64,000 nucleotides of DNA from G963677445 sp963678275 (GCA_963678275.1 OY782765.1:3968001-4032000), one strand, 5' to 3'. Shown: positions 51,551-60,690, numbered from the stretch's first letter. Notes: generated by a model not told the origin, from the sequence alone. Made by a program: numbers and translations.

Positions 51551-52657
51551 TTATTTAGTCAGAGTTTTTAGTAATTCAATAATTTGGCGCCAGTAAAAAA
51601 ATGATGATTTATCCGGTTGCCGTTTTAATCGATTGAGAAAATTCCAATCCGGATCTTCGATGTTCAATTCTCTAATATCCTCTCCTTTGTAGTAGGTTAT
51701 CGGACTCAGATCGTTAGCCAGTATTTTGGCTGCTAAATATGCAATCCGGGCTGAAGCGGGAACCGCGTCATCAATACGGAAGTTTCCTGTCATCAAAAAA
51801 CCAGAGCCAAAAGCCCGAATGCCTTTTTGTAACTCATCAAATTTATTCTTTTCTTCATTCGAGCCGGCGCCTCTTTTAGTGATTATTAAACAAGTAGAAA
51901 TTGTGTCTTTTAATACCGCTTCCGGAGTACATTCAAAATCTGGATTCTTATTTTTTCTATATTCAATTTCATATTCCGCGAAAGCCCGGAAGCTCGAGGC
52001 AACAATCTCTATTTTGTTGATTTTTTCGAATAGTTTACTCAGATCAAATAGTTGTTTGATTATCTCCATCGAAAAAGATTGCTTATCTTTTCCCTTAAAA
52101 TATGGAATTCCGATAGTATTGGGAGCAAATGCAGTAAGCTTGTCACCGGTGATAGAATCTACAGAAGGAACTGTAACCATGATTTTGCTATCTGTTTCAA
52201 TCCATTTGGCGGCGATCGTTTTTTCAACCAATTCCGGATAAATCGAGTCTTCAATAAGCACATCCAGCAAAATGGAGCCGGCGCCTTTCAAATTGGTTTC
52301 GTAAGAAAATTTGTAATGAGCTTTTGGCACTCCCGGTTGATAACTTCGATGTTCATCCAGTTGCCATTCTGTAAATTCTGATGTATCAATCACCTTATTC
52401 AGAATGGCTTCGAGGTTCTCTTTATTTGATTTGCATATAATATCTATATCTATTGAAAAACGATTCCCTTCTTCAAGCAGGAGAATTAAGCTGGTGCCTC
52501 CCTTAAAGACAAAATTGAGATCATTTATCTTAAGACATTCCAGCAAATGAAGAGCATAGATCATCTTTCCCAGAATGATTTTATCTATTCTGCTATGTTC
52601 TTTTTGTTTTTTGAATTGATCAAACCAATCATCCGTAAAACAATGACCTTTAATCAT
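51551..52657 (-). CDS. abiEii: AbiEii-type nucleotidyltransferase toxin
   Basis: 368 residues. The Pol beta-like signature FKGGTSL (51-57) and FSIDIDI with Asp70 and Asp72 mark the nucleotidyltransferase core. DKLTAFAP (about 173-180) is the conserved third motif of the AbiEii/AbiGii family. The toxin of type IV toxin-antitoxin pairs transfers nucleotides to RNA targets and can abort phage infection. The gene overlaps the upstream AbiEi-like gene by 8 bases, as is usual. It appears intact, unlike its defence neighbours. Confidence 0.86.
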   Translation of the reverse strand: MIKGHCFTDDWFDQFKKQKEHSRIDKIILGKMIYALHLLECLKINDLNFVFKGGTSLILLLEEGNRFSIDIDIICKSNKENLEAILNKVIDTSEFTEWQLDEHRSYQPGVPKAHYKFSYETNLKGAGSILLDVLIEDSIYPELVEKTIAAKWIETDSKIMVTVPSVDSITGDKLTAFAPNTIGIPYFKGKDKQSFSMEIIKQLFDLSKLFEKINKIEIVASSFRAFAEYEIEYRKNKNPDFECTPEAVLKDTISTCLIITKRGAGSNEEKNKFDELQKGIRAFGSGFLMTGNFRIDDAVPASARIAYLAAKILANDLSPITYYKGEDIRELNIEDPDWNFLNRLKRQPDKSSFFYWRQIIELLKTLTK

Positions 52658-53417
52658 CGATAATGCCTTTTAATAAGTGCGACATATGGTTGATCATAAA
52701 CTGCCTGATCTCTTTTTCCCGCTCTCTTCTGCGGGCATAACTAAAAAGTTTGGTGAAATTAGTAGTGTAATTGTTTATCGCGTTTTCAAAAATGTGTATC
52801 AATTCCGAGCCCTTAAATTGATAAAATAACCTTTCATCAGTATATAAATCGACTAATATTTTTTCCAGGGTCGGAGTGTGAAATTTAATTTTCTTTTCAG
52901 TTCGCGGGGTAAGAGGCGCCCGTGTCAGAAGTTTTTTAATAATGATTGGCTGGTTGCTTTCGGCAACATAATATTCGATTGTTTTTTCATCCGGATTCAA
53001 AAAAACTTCCTTTCGCGTTAAGTCTTTCAGTTCATAAAAGAAAGATTCTTCATATCCTCTCTCAACTTCAATAAAAAGAATGGACCTGCCTGCCTGGTGT
53101 CGCGTAAATTCATTTAACCAGGCTGTTTCCCAAATACAGTATTTTATCTCCTCAAACCTTTCCGTTATCTGTTTTGCCACCTTTATAAGGTATGGACTAA
53201 TGCCCGGTTCGTATTGAGGTTTATAAGAAATAACATAGAAGCCTCTTTTTATTGGCTTAATAACATTTTTATTCTTTAGATCATGGATTCTCCACCCAAA
53301 AGTGCCCTCCTTTAATTCCGGTTCGAAATACCGGAAAAATTCGAGGAGTTCTCCCCGGGTAAAGGACTCCTTGTCCCGAAACTCTTCAATTAGTCTGCTT
53401 TCAATAACCTGCGGCAT
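52650..53417 (-). CDS. abiEi: AbiEi-type antitoxin / transcriptional repressor
   Basis: 255 residues from ATG 53417 (a TTG four codons earlier is possible). The N-terminal 75 residues form a winged helix (SFTRGELLEFFRYFEPELKEGTFGWRIHDLKNKNVIKPIKRGFYVIS). The rest resembles the AbiEi C-terminal or DUF6577-type domain (IKYCIWETAWLNEF, SILFIEVE, TLEKILVDLYTDE). It should bind its own promoter and oppose the AbiEii enzyme. No clear operator dyad is visible in the upstream 60 bases. Confidence 0.78.
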   Translation of the reverse strand: MPQVIESRLIEEFRDKESFTRGELLEFFRYFEPELKEGTFGWRIHDLKNKNVIKPIKRGFYVISYKPQYEPGISPYLIKVAKQITERFEEIKYCIWETAWLNEFTRHQAGRSILFIEVERGYEESFFYELKDLTRKEVFLNPDEKTIEYYVAESNQPIIIKKLLTRAPLTPRTEKKIKFHTPTLEKILVDLYTDERLFYQFKGSELIHIFENAINNYTTNFTKLFSYARRREREKEIRQFMINHMSHLLKGIIDD

Positions 53418-53730
53418 TTTTAAATCCAATTTTTACCAAATATACGAATTTCCGGCAAAAATTGGAAATCAAAAATATGCCGGAATTATAAACATCTGGT
53501 AAATTTTTGATTTTTTAAAAAAGTAAACATATTAACTTTTATCTTATTTGTTCCTGAATCCCCGATGAAAACCACAAAACACAGGATACAACAATGCCAC
53601 AGCCCATAGAGCGTCAGCCACAATCCCCGGCCAGCAGGGGAGTTTGATCAGAAAAAAATTTGCTTTATTTGTTCCCGGCGAAATGATTACAATAATAATT
53701 TACACTACCTGGTCATCAGCGAAATCACTC
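53418..53730. other. intergenic with gene remnant
   Basis: 313 bases. 53565-53617 is the remnant described next. The rest shows nothing distinctive. Confidence 0.5.
53535..53643 (-). pseudogene. C-terminal gene remnant, copy B
   Basis: The minus strand is open for about 33 codons (LPCWPGIVADALWAVALLYP, then VFCGFHRG and RNK before a stop near 53546). It has no start. Its core matches 48731-48781. It looks like the end of a small membrane or lipoprotein gene whose 5' part is lost. Confidence 0.4.
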
Positions 53731-54075
53731 TTAAAACAGATTCAATTCATTCATAATCCGGCCAATTTCCCTGCTGTCTATATAATCATAAATAATGAAT
53801 TCAAGTCCATTATGGTTCTCAACGATGAATGGTATATTTTTTTCAGCTAATTTATGAAGCATTTTGCTGATATTTTCCTCTTCATCCCACTCCGTAATAC
53901 ATGGTTTATTAAATATCTCAAATCTGATTTCATTAATTTCATCATGAATTCTTTGATACCATTTTTCAGCAAATTCAATGGTCCTGTCTTTCTTTATTCT
54001 GAATTTAACCTCAGTATCCTGCAAAATGGAAATTAAATCCTCCTGCAGGATATAGTATCTGTATCTGAATTTCAT
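53731..54075 (-). CDS. hypothetical protein
   Basis: 114 residues from ATG 54075; a TTG two codons earlier is possible. The sequence is charged, with alternating strands and helices and no membrane segment. EEENISKMLHKLAEKNIPFIVENHNGLEFIIYDYID is the most regular part and could be a ferredoxin-like fold. No known motif. It is monocistronic and ends about 310 bases before the AbiEi start. Confidence 0.55.
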   Translation of the reverse strand: MKFRYRYYILQEDLISILQDTEVKFRIKKDRTIEFAEKWYQRIHDEINEIRFEIFNKPCITEWDEEENISKMLHKLAEKNIPFIVENHNGLEFIIYDYIDSREIGRIMNELNLF

Positions 54076-54237
54076 TCTCAATAAGTTATCCTTTCATATT
54101 TAATTGATCTAAAAATTTTCGTTTAATCGAAAAATTTTATCATCAGGATACATTTACAAAAAGTTAAAATATTAAAGAAGCCCTGTTACAGGGTTCCTGA
54201 AATCACTATATTGAAATGAGACAATATTTTGTTGTTT

Positions 54238-54654
54238 TCATGATTTTGTTATTGGCAGCAGTCGTGAATCTTCAAGCGCCGCTGTTCTGTGTCCTAAACC
54301 TTCCAGGTATTCCTGGTTTGATGAAAATGCCAAAAAATCGGGTAATGAATTTTGGCGAACAAGCATTACCAGGTCCCATTGTTCATCCTGGGGCCCGATA
54401 AGATATTTTCCCCCTTCACCTAAAAAAACAAGCTCCCCGCCGCTTTCCCTGAGAAATGGCAATGTGTGGTCAATATATTTCTGAAAAGCCTCCGCCCCGG
54501 TTATTGGTTCTTCAGGACTTAATCCGGGATTCGCGGAATAGTCAGCGACATCGCAAAATCGCAACAGGTTTAACATATATATTTCACCCTCTATATTTCT
54601 TCTGAACAGGGCGGCTCCCGCTTCCTGCGTGACATCTAAATACCGTTCATTCAT
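54238..54654 (-). CDS. DUF1330-like dimeric alpha/beta-barrel protein
   Basis: 138 residues. IYMLNLLRFCDVADYSANPG, then GAEAFQKYIDHTLPFLRESGGELVFLGEGGKYLIGPQDEQWDLVMLVRQNSLPDFLAFSSNQEYLEGLGHRTAALEDSRLLPI (shown in part) is the ferredoxin-like pattern of the DUF1330 / dimeric alpha-beta-barrel superfamily. Members include small monooxygenases and isomerases. No cofactor residue can be named. An overlapping + strand frame (54216-54401) is a shadow. Confidence 0.72.
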   Translation of the reverse strand: MNERYLDVTQEAGAALFRRNIEGEIYMLNLLRFCDVADYSANPGLSPEEPITGAEAFQKYIDHTLPFLRESGGELVFLGEGGKYLIGPQDEQWDLVMLVRQNSLPDFLAFSSNQEYLEGLGHRTAALEDSRLLPITKS

Positions 54655-54906
54655 AAAATTTTTTCCTCAAAAAAATACAATTATAATTATTTTAGCGCGC
54701 GTCGTATACTATTAATTATTCCTGCCATTCATAAAATACATCAACTTCTTTGGCGCCGACTTATTTGACCTGTTCAATAAAGCAGCGGTTCCCATTGTTC
54801 TATGCTTCGGCGAATCCGGAACCAATTTGCCTCCCAAAAGGCTGATTTGTTTTACCTGGCACGATTGTAACTTTGTATCAACAAAATATTAGTGATCAGT
54901 CTGCTC

Positions 54907-55530
54907 TCATTCAATTATTTTATCTATATCATTACCGGTTAAATTCCGCACATTTTTTGTGATTTTTTCTATTTCCCAATCCCACCACTTCAGTTTAAGC
55001 AGTTTCGCTATTTTCTCTTCGGGAAATCTCTTTTTAATTTCCTTTGCCGGATTACCGCCAACTATTGAATAAGGTTCAACATCCCTGGCAACGGTTGAAT
55101 TTGTCGCGATTATGGCTCCGTCTCCAATCGTTACCCCTGACATAATTGTAGCGTTATATCCAATCCAGACATCATTCCCTATATTTATATCACCTTTTCG
55201 CGGATAAGATTTTCCCTCCATCGCTTTTTCCCAGCCGTTTCCGAAAATAGCGAAAGGGTAAGAGGTTAGCGCGTTAGTCAGATGATTAGCTCCGTTCATT
55301 ATAAATTTTACATCGGAAGCAATCATACAAAACTTACCGATTATCAGCTTGTCACCAATAAAATCAAAATGATATTTTACATTTTTTTCAAAATTTTCGA
55401 CATTATCAAAATCGTCATAATAGGTGTAATCGCCTATAATGATATTGGGATTTTTTACAACATTCTTTAAAAAACAGAGCCTGTTATAGTCCTCAAGAGG
55501 AAATATTTTCTCTTTATCCGGTCCTGTCAT
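54907..55530 (-). CDS. Vat-like xenobiotic O-acetyltransferase (hexapeptide repeat)
   Basis: 207 residues. The whole length follows streptogramin A acetyltransferases (Vat) and CatB-like enzymes: NPNIIIGDYTYYDD (28-41), YHFDFIGDKLIIGKFCMIASDVKFIMNGANH with the catalytic-type His82, SYPFAIFGNGWEK, then left-handed beta-helix hexapeptides (INIGNDVWIGYNATIMSGVTIGDGAIIATNS) and IVGGNPAKEI. It transfers acetyl from acetyl-CoA to a hydroxyl. Many chromosomal members act on other substrates, so resistance is possible, not shown. It stands alone. Confidence 0.85.
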   Translation of the reverse strand: MTGPDKEKIFPLEDYNRLCFLKNVVKNPNIIIGDYTYYDDFDNVENFEKNVKYHFDFIGDKLIIGKFCMIASDVKFIMNGANHLTNALTSYPFAIFGNGWEKAMEGKSYPRKGDINIGNDVWIGYNATIMSGVTIGDGAIIATNSTVARDVEPYSIVGGNPAKEIKKRFPEEKIAKLLKLKWWDWEIEKITKNVRNLTGNDIDKIIE

Positions 55531-55632
55531 AATTCCCTGCCATTTTGGTTTTGTTTATTTTTTTTGAAATTACTGCGATGGAGTCAGTCGTTTTATCCTG
55601 TTCCAGGCTGTTCCATCCCGGTATATAAATGA

Positions 55633-56673
55633 TTACGAACTTTTTTTACTTTTCACTATCGCAACAACACGGTTATACACAATTTCCGCTAAATTCCAAT
55701 CGTAACCGTCAAAATTTGTTGTATTATTAAATTGTATAACGACCGCGTCGATCTCTTTATGATATTTCGCGATACTCTGGTAACCGGGAATCAGACCGGT
55801 ATGTTCATATACATAGATGGAAGAATAAATATCCCGCTCACCTTCATCAAAAACAGACCCGTCATTTAATGCCCGTAAAAATATTCCCACATCTTCAGCC
55901 GTGGCTATCATTGATCCGTAATCAGCGCTCTTAATATCCTCCTCAACTCCAACGTAATAACCACTCATCAGATCATCCATATTCACCTCCTGAACAGAAC
56001 CGAAAGTATTTTTTAAGCTGAGAGGGATCAGAATTTCCTCTTTGATACATTGGTTTATACCGCGTCCCGACACCTTCTCAACAATTTCAGATATCAATAA
56101 ATAATTGGTATTACAATATGCGTAATCTTCGCCCGGTTCAAAATCAGCGGGTAAATCAAAAACCCTCTCAAGGACTTCTTTGCTGCTTTTGGGAGGGTTT
56201 GTCCAAAAACTCGGAATGTCGGTAAAATTTGGGATGCCGCTCCGATGCTGTACCAGCATTCTCAGGGTTATTCTCTCCGCGTTATCAATTCTTCCCTTAT
56301 ATTCGGGAAAGTAATCGGCAACTGTTTTATCCAGAGATAAACGCCGGTCTTTCGCAAATTTGGCGATGACAACTGCATAATATAACTTGCTTATGCTGGC
56401 AATCTTGAATAAGGCTTTCGGGCGGGCGGCAATTTTATTTTTTCTGTCATGCCAGCCGGCCGCATAATATTCCGGCGGACTGCCGGCCTGGTCAATATAA
56501 ACGATTATTCCGTCAAATCCATAATCGATCGCTTCATCCAACTGTTCCTCAATGCTATCCGGCAGCGGCATTATCCAGGCCCGCACCAATATCCAGGGCA
56601 CATAAAAAAGTGAGATTATTGTTGAAGTAAGCAATACTATTCTGATTATATTTTTCTTTTGTTTCTTTGTCAT
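55633..56673 (-). CDS. membrane-anchored serine hydrolase (class C beta-lactamase-like)
   Basis: 346 residues. One N-terminal membrane helix (about 9-30) anchors a periplasmic domain. The S-x-x-K motif is S93-I-S-K96, Y-x-N is YCN near 187-189, and HTG (YEHTGLIPG) replaces KTG. The pattern fits the beta-lactamase/transpeptidase-like esterases and D-aminopeptidases of family S12. The His in the third motif is common in esterase-like members, so beta-lactam hydrolysis is unlikely. Confidence 0.85.
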   Translation of the reverse strand: MTKKQKKNIIRIVLLTSTIISLFYVPWILVRAWIMPLPDSIEEQLDEAIDYGFDGIIVYIDQAGSPPEYYAAGWHDRKNKIAARPKALFKIASISKLYYAVVIAKFAKDRRLSLDKTVADYFPEYKGRIDNAERITLRMLVQHRSGIPNFTDIPSFWTNPPKSSKEVLERVFDLPADFEPGEDYAYCNTNYLLISEIVEKVSGRGINQCIKEEILIPLSLKNTFGSVQEVNMDDLMSGYYVGVEEDIKSADYGSMIATAEDVGIFLRALNDGSVFDEGERDIYSSIYVYEHTGLIPGYQSIAKYHKEIDAVVIQFNNTTNFDGYDWNLAEIVYNRVVAIVKSKKSS

Positions 56674-56975
56674 AATGTTTTATTATTTATGAATGGTGTG
56701 CAATAATTGTTCACAGAATACAGCTCTCTGCTGACTTGATTATTCCATAAACTAAAAATAAAGATAAAATATCTTAAATAACAGATTAAAGAAACATTAT
56801 CAAAAATTTCTCTTTACGGGTAACAGTAAGCAGATTCGGTTCAGCCTTGATAGTATATCAATCCCTTTTGGTGTTTCTCCGGCATTTGCTAAAACGAAGC
56901 TCAAATAGAATTAGCATAAAATATTAAACTCCGTTTTATCGTTCACTGGTATTAATGTTCCGGTTCATTTTGTTG
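56674..56975. other. intergenic, nothing distinctive
   Basis: About 300 bases, A+T rich, between two minus-strand genes. I see no terminator, repeat or small ORF with a ribosome site. Confidence 0.5.
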
Positions 56976-57401
56976 TTATTTCTCAAATTTCATTACCAGT
57001 TCGGGATGCCCGGTATGCTCATCAATTTGCTCCCGCGCTATCTTAAATCCGCATTTATGATAGAATTCAATACTTTTAATATTTTTTTTGTACACGGTAA
57101 GACTCAGATTATCGCGGATATCTTTTACTTTTTTCATTAGTTTCCCGCCAATGCCTTCTCCCTGGAAAGCAGGTGAAACAAAAATAGCCGCGATAGTATC
57201 ATTATATAAAGAAACAAATCCTTTTATAATATACTCCTCTTCATATATATATGTTTCTGCCGAAGGTATATAAATTTCCCTCATATCTTTTACTCGTGAT
57301 TCCCAAAATTCTTTCTCTACAAAATCATGGGCTTTAACTGAGGCGTCAAGCCAGATGTTAATCACCTGGTCGATATCAGATTGTTGAAATTTTCTTATCA
57401 T
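56976..57401 (-). CDS. GNAT-family N-acetyltransferase (YjaB-like)
   Basis: 141 residues. The acetyl-CoA loop is VSPAFQGEGIGGKLMKKV (about 75-92), and the end of the fold is NIKSIEFYHKCGFKI. The N-terminus (IRKFQQSDIDQVINIWLDASVKAHDFV) resembles E. coli YjaB and related small acetyltransferases. The substrate is unknown. It is monocistronic. Confidence 0.88.
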   Translation of the reverse strand: MIRKFQQSDIDQVINIWLDASVKAHDFVEKEFWESRVKDMREIYIPSAETYIYEEEYIIKGFVSLYNDTIAAIFVSPAFQGEGIGGKLMKKVKDIRDNLSLTVYKKNIKSIEFYHKCGFKIAREQIDEHTGHPELVMKFEK

Positions 57402-57850
57402 CTTTTTTTGTATTTATTGCGGATTTCTTGTCAGTTTCAATACATACAAGGTTTATCTTTTCATGTCTGTCAAAAATTGTCAGGAGAGATAAGGGAACGT
57501 TTTCATTATGAAAAAAATATATTACTCTTGATCCTCCGCTAAAGTTAAAGGCATATTATAATATAATCCAATGAATTACTTGTATCAAGAAAGATTTTTA
57601 CGAAAATATAAATGCCAATATCTCCGGCCTCATAAGAAGTTAAAACAATAGTGATACCGTGTAGCCATGTAATTTTTCTAATCCCCGTAATACTGTTCTT
57701 TCTTCGCGGCTTTCCGTAATTTTTACTTTTGCGAGCTTTGCATAGAATTTACCCCCCAAAAGCAAAATACGATTACGATACCAATACCTTTTTTATCCTT
57801 TCAATCTTTTTAATCCTGTTCTGTTTTTTGCCTTATGGCGTAAGATATTG
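57402..57850. other. intergenic, contains a 9-base unit array
   Basis: 449 bases without a gene. The array at 57795-57823 is the only recognisable element. Confidence 0.5.
57795..57823. repeat. 9-base unit array
   Basis: ATCCTTTCA, ATCTTTTTA and ATCCTGTTC in phase, as at 1471-1506 and (inverted) 8071-8102. Confidence 0.5.
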
Positions 57851-58321
57851 TTAATACTGTACAATATTTAAAGTATCCCTGTCAAAGATAATAATAGTAT
57901 CATCGGGATTCAGGGTATAATTATCACGGGTGAATAATTCGAGTATATGTTCTTCGTAGATGTCATTCGCACCTTTTTTTATCATAAAACTAAAATCATA
58001 ACTATGACCGGTGAGGAAAGAGGAAATGTTATCATGAAGTTTAAGGTCGGAGTATGTTCCGTCGGGCGAGATAATTCTCAGATAAAGGGGTAAAAAAGCG
58101 CCGTCGTTTTTTTCAAACAGAATTGAAATTTTTAAATTTAGCGTTCGTCCCGCTTTAATATTCATTTTCGGTATTACCGGCGCATCAATTTTTCCCGGCT
58201 TTCCCGAAAGATTCTTCACTGATTTTATTACCAGCCGGGAATTGGTAATCTGTTGAGATTTAATCTCGTGTTGTGAAACATATATAACGATTAGAACCAG
58301 TAAAACAGAATATCTTCTCAT
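57851..58321 (-). CDS. exported protein, unknown function
   Basis: 156 residues with an N-terminal hydrophobic segment (RRYSVLLVLIVIYVS) that serves as signal or anchor. The mature part is beta-rich, with PVIPKMNIKAGRTLNLKISILFEK and LPLYLRIISPDG suggesting an immunoglobulin-like sandwich. No catalytic motif. It may be a periplasmic or surface protein; nothing near it helps. Confidence 0.6.
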   Translation of the reverse strand: MRRYSVLLVLIVIYVSQHEIKSQQITNSRLVIKSVKNLSGKPGKIDAPVIPKMNIKAGRTLNLKISILFEKNDGAFLPLYLRIISPDGTYSDLKLHDNISSFLTGHSYDFSFMIKKGANDIYEEHILELFTRDNYTLNPDDTIIIFDRDTLNIVQY

Positions 58322-58488
58322 CAGGCGCCTCTCTTCGCTTTTCCCGAATAATGAATATTCCCCTGGGGGAAAGTCCTGTAATAATGCCGCTTACGCCGGC
58401 AAGCCTATGGAATATTAAATGACAGTTGAAAAATAAAAGAATTACAAACTATGCCGCAAGTCAATAAAAAAGGTATAAAAAAAACAGA

Positions 58489-58917
58489 CTAATCAGCCTG
58501 CCCTTTTCCTACTACAAATTTGCCCTTGAAATATCGCTGTCTTATTTCCTTCGATTCATTTCGCGCCCAGCTCTCAAGTCCTGCATTTTTAATTCTGCCG
58601 AGGTTATATACCTTCATGTTATGGGGGTAAAAATCGGCCCGGTCAGCCACAGGAGCGAGAAGTTTGCAGGGAAATTCAGCGCATTCAAAGCAGAAGGTCA
58701 CCTGCTTTTCCTCAACGCACTTCAGGGTATCGCAGCCATTCGGAAGAAAGAAATGTTTTCCTTTCATCTGTCGGCAGCCGGCGCAGGCTATCAGCTCTTC
58801 CGGCACACCATAAGTGGCGTTGATTCTTTTTTTAATTTCATCAGTGATATTATCTTCAAAAAGTTCACAATTAAAGCAGTCAATTCCGCATGGCGCGGTT
58901 AATTCTTCGTAGTTCAT
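58489..58917 (-). CDS. DUF3795-type zinc-binding protein
   Basis: 142 residues. APCGIDCFNCELF (8-20) near the start, ACAGCR (44-49), GCDTLKC (60-66) and FCFECAEFPC (74-83) give about ten Cys in the order typical of DUF3795 proteins. The family is thought to bind zinc and its role is unknown. It has no obvious partner. Confidence 0.82.
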   Translation of the reverse strand: MNYEELTAPCGIDCFNCELFEDNITDEIKKRINATYGVPEELIACAGCRQMKGKHFFLPNGCDTLKCVEEKQVTFCFECAEFPCKLLAPVADRADFYPHNMKVYNLGRIKNAGLESWARNESKEIRQRYFKGKFVVGKGQAD

Positions 58918-59010
58918 TTCAATTTTCCAAAATATTATTCTAAATACTAATTTGAGAATGTTCTCGACCCCGCGCTTTCCAATCTATCCCAATGGTATGT
59001 AAAAAGGCTT

Positions 59011-59069
59011 TACACTCCCTTTCTCTTGCCCCCATCTCCTTGATAAGAAGAGGGGATGGGGGTGAGGTT
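59011..59069. repeat. CTCACCC hairpin element C
   Basis: CCCCCATC (59029-59036) pairs with GATGGGGG (59055-59062), followed by TGAGGT. AAGAAGAGGGG is shared with element B at 41.3 kb. It lies between the DUF3795 gene (minus strand) and the POT transporter end. Confidence 0.55.
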
Positions 59070-59194
59070 AAAAAAATTCTAAATACCTTGAAAAAACAAT
59101 TTATAAATAGCGTATTACTTGTTTTGCATAAATACTAAGCCAGTTGAAAAACTTCCCGGAGTATAATGTCGTTTGTTGACTTTGGGGATTTTTT

Positions 59195-60508
59195 CTAAGC
59201 GGCTTCCTTTATCGCTTCGGCGCCGTGAGTAAGCTTATCAAGTTTTTTGAAAAGCGCAAGCAGAAGCAGCCCGAATAACGCGCAGAAAATAAAGATACCT
59301 GTGAACACTTCAAGTTCACCGGCGCTCTGGGCAAGTTCGCCAACCAAACCGGCGATTTTATTACCAAGACCGGTGGCGGCAAAATAGACGCCCATAATGA
59401 TTGAGCCATATCTTGCCGGGGCAAGTTTTGTAATAAATGAGAGGGCGACAGGAGAAATGCACAGTTCTCCGATAACCTGAAGCAGATAAGAAAGTATCAG
59501 CCAGATAAGCATGGCTTTAACACCTGTTTCAGCCTCAAGCGCCGCGCCCGACATAAACATAAATCCGGTTCCCATGATAATTGTGCCGAGAGCCATCTTA
59601 AAGAGCGAGGAACTTTGTTTTCCTTTTTTCTGCCATTTATACCAGAAAGCGGCCACAGGCATTCCGAAAAGGATCACAAATATGGCAGGCACCGACTGGA
59701 ATAAGCTTGTGGGAATTTCCCAGCCCAGCACAAGACGGTCGATTTTTTCTTTTGTATAAAGATTCATCAGTCCGCCCGCCTGTTCATAAGCCGCCCAGAA
59801 AACGATGACGATGAGAAATGAGAGCAGCATAACAATAATGCGGTCCTTTTCTTCTTTGGTGAGGGGCTGTTTTTCAACCTTGTTTTCCACCTTTTTAACA
59901 GGTATCAGGTTGCCGACATCCTTAACATATTTCTGTCCCCAGAGGTAAACGATCAATCCCAGGAGCATTCCTATTCCGGCGAGTCCGAACCCGAGATTCC
60001 AGCCGTAGGTTTCCCCTATAAATCCTATAAGCAGCGGAGCCGAAGCCGCCCCGATATTTATTCCAATATAAAATATTGTAAATCCTGTGTCCCGTCTTTC
60101 ATCCCCCGCGGCGTATAAGCCTCCGACCATAGTTGAAATATTTGGCTTAAGACATCCCACGCCCATTATGAGCAGCGCCAACCCGGTATAAAAGAAGGTG
60201 AGACCTTCCATTACCAGCGCGAACTGTCCCGCGGCGATAAAAATACCGCCGAGCAAAACGGTTTTTTTCTGCCCGAGAAGTTTATCGGCAATAAAACCAC
60301 CCGGAATGGAAGCTACATATACCAGCATTGTATACCAGCCATATAATACGAGGGCGTCAGAATTTGTCCAGCCCATTCCCGGGTTATCACTTAATGTTGT
60401 TTCTGTGAGATATAATACAAATATTGCCCGCATCCCGTAAAAGCTGAATCTTTCCCACATCTCGGTGAAAAAGAGGATTGGCAATCCTTTTGGATGTTTT
60501 TTCTTCAT
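59195..60508 (-). CDS. POT/PTR-family proton-coupled oligopeptide transporter
   Basis: 437 residues from ATG 60508; AGGA lies upstream and a TTG two codons earlier is less likely. Twelve or more helices. FFTEMWERFSFYGMRAIFVLYL (shown in part) carries the ExxER motif near residues 17-22 for proton coupling. FYIGINIGAASAPL and GCLKPNISTMVGGLY are the PTR2 signatures. It imports di- and tripeptides across the inner membrane. The gene follows the SGNH gene on the same strand but a hairpin separates them. Confidence 0.93.
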   Translation of the reverse strand: MKKKHPKGLPILFFTEMWERFSFYGMRAIFVLYLTETTLSDNPGMGWTNSDALVLYGWYTMLVYVASIPGGFIADKLLGQKKTVLLGGIFIAAGQFALVMEGLTFFYTGLALLIMGVGCLKPNISTMVGGLYAAGDERRDTGFTIFYIGINIGAASAPLLIGFIGETYGWNLGFGLAGIGMLLGLIVYLWGQKYVKDVGNLIPVKKVENKVEKQPLTKEEKDRIIVMLLSFLIVIVFWAAYEQAGGLMNLYTKEKIDRLVLGWEIPTSLFQSVPAIFVILFGMPVAAFWYKWQKKGKQSSSLFKMALGTIIMGTGFMFMSGAALEAETGVKAMLIWLILSYLLQVIGELCISPVALSFITKLAPARYGSIIMGVYFAATGLGNKIAGLVGELAQSAGELEVFTGIFIFCALFGLLLLALFKKLDKLTHGAEAIKEAA

Positions 60509-60559
60509 ATTCAATTCCTGGTTATTCTGTTTCTGATTGCCGGAATTCGGCAGGTTTTT

Positions 60560-60590
60560 ATTACGCGGGCGGGATAAACTCCCGCGAAAC
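60560..60590 (-). terminator. terminator-like hairpin
   Basis: On the minus strand GCGGGA and TCCCGC with a 5-base loop, with CCGCG and TAATAAAAACC beyond. It would end the SGNH transcript before the transporter gene. Confidence 0.5.
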
Positions 60591-60690
60591 GGTCGGACTA
60601 TATTAAATCCTGTTGTCAGAAGCTCAAATATAAAATGAACCGATGGATTAAAAAAGGTAAAAAGAGGTCGTGGTGTTGTTAAAGACCGAT

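Noticed and set aside
54216..54401. 61-residue + strand ORF with a signal-like start
   Set aside because: It is the shadow of the DUF1330-like gene, which has a coherent domain along its whole length.
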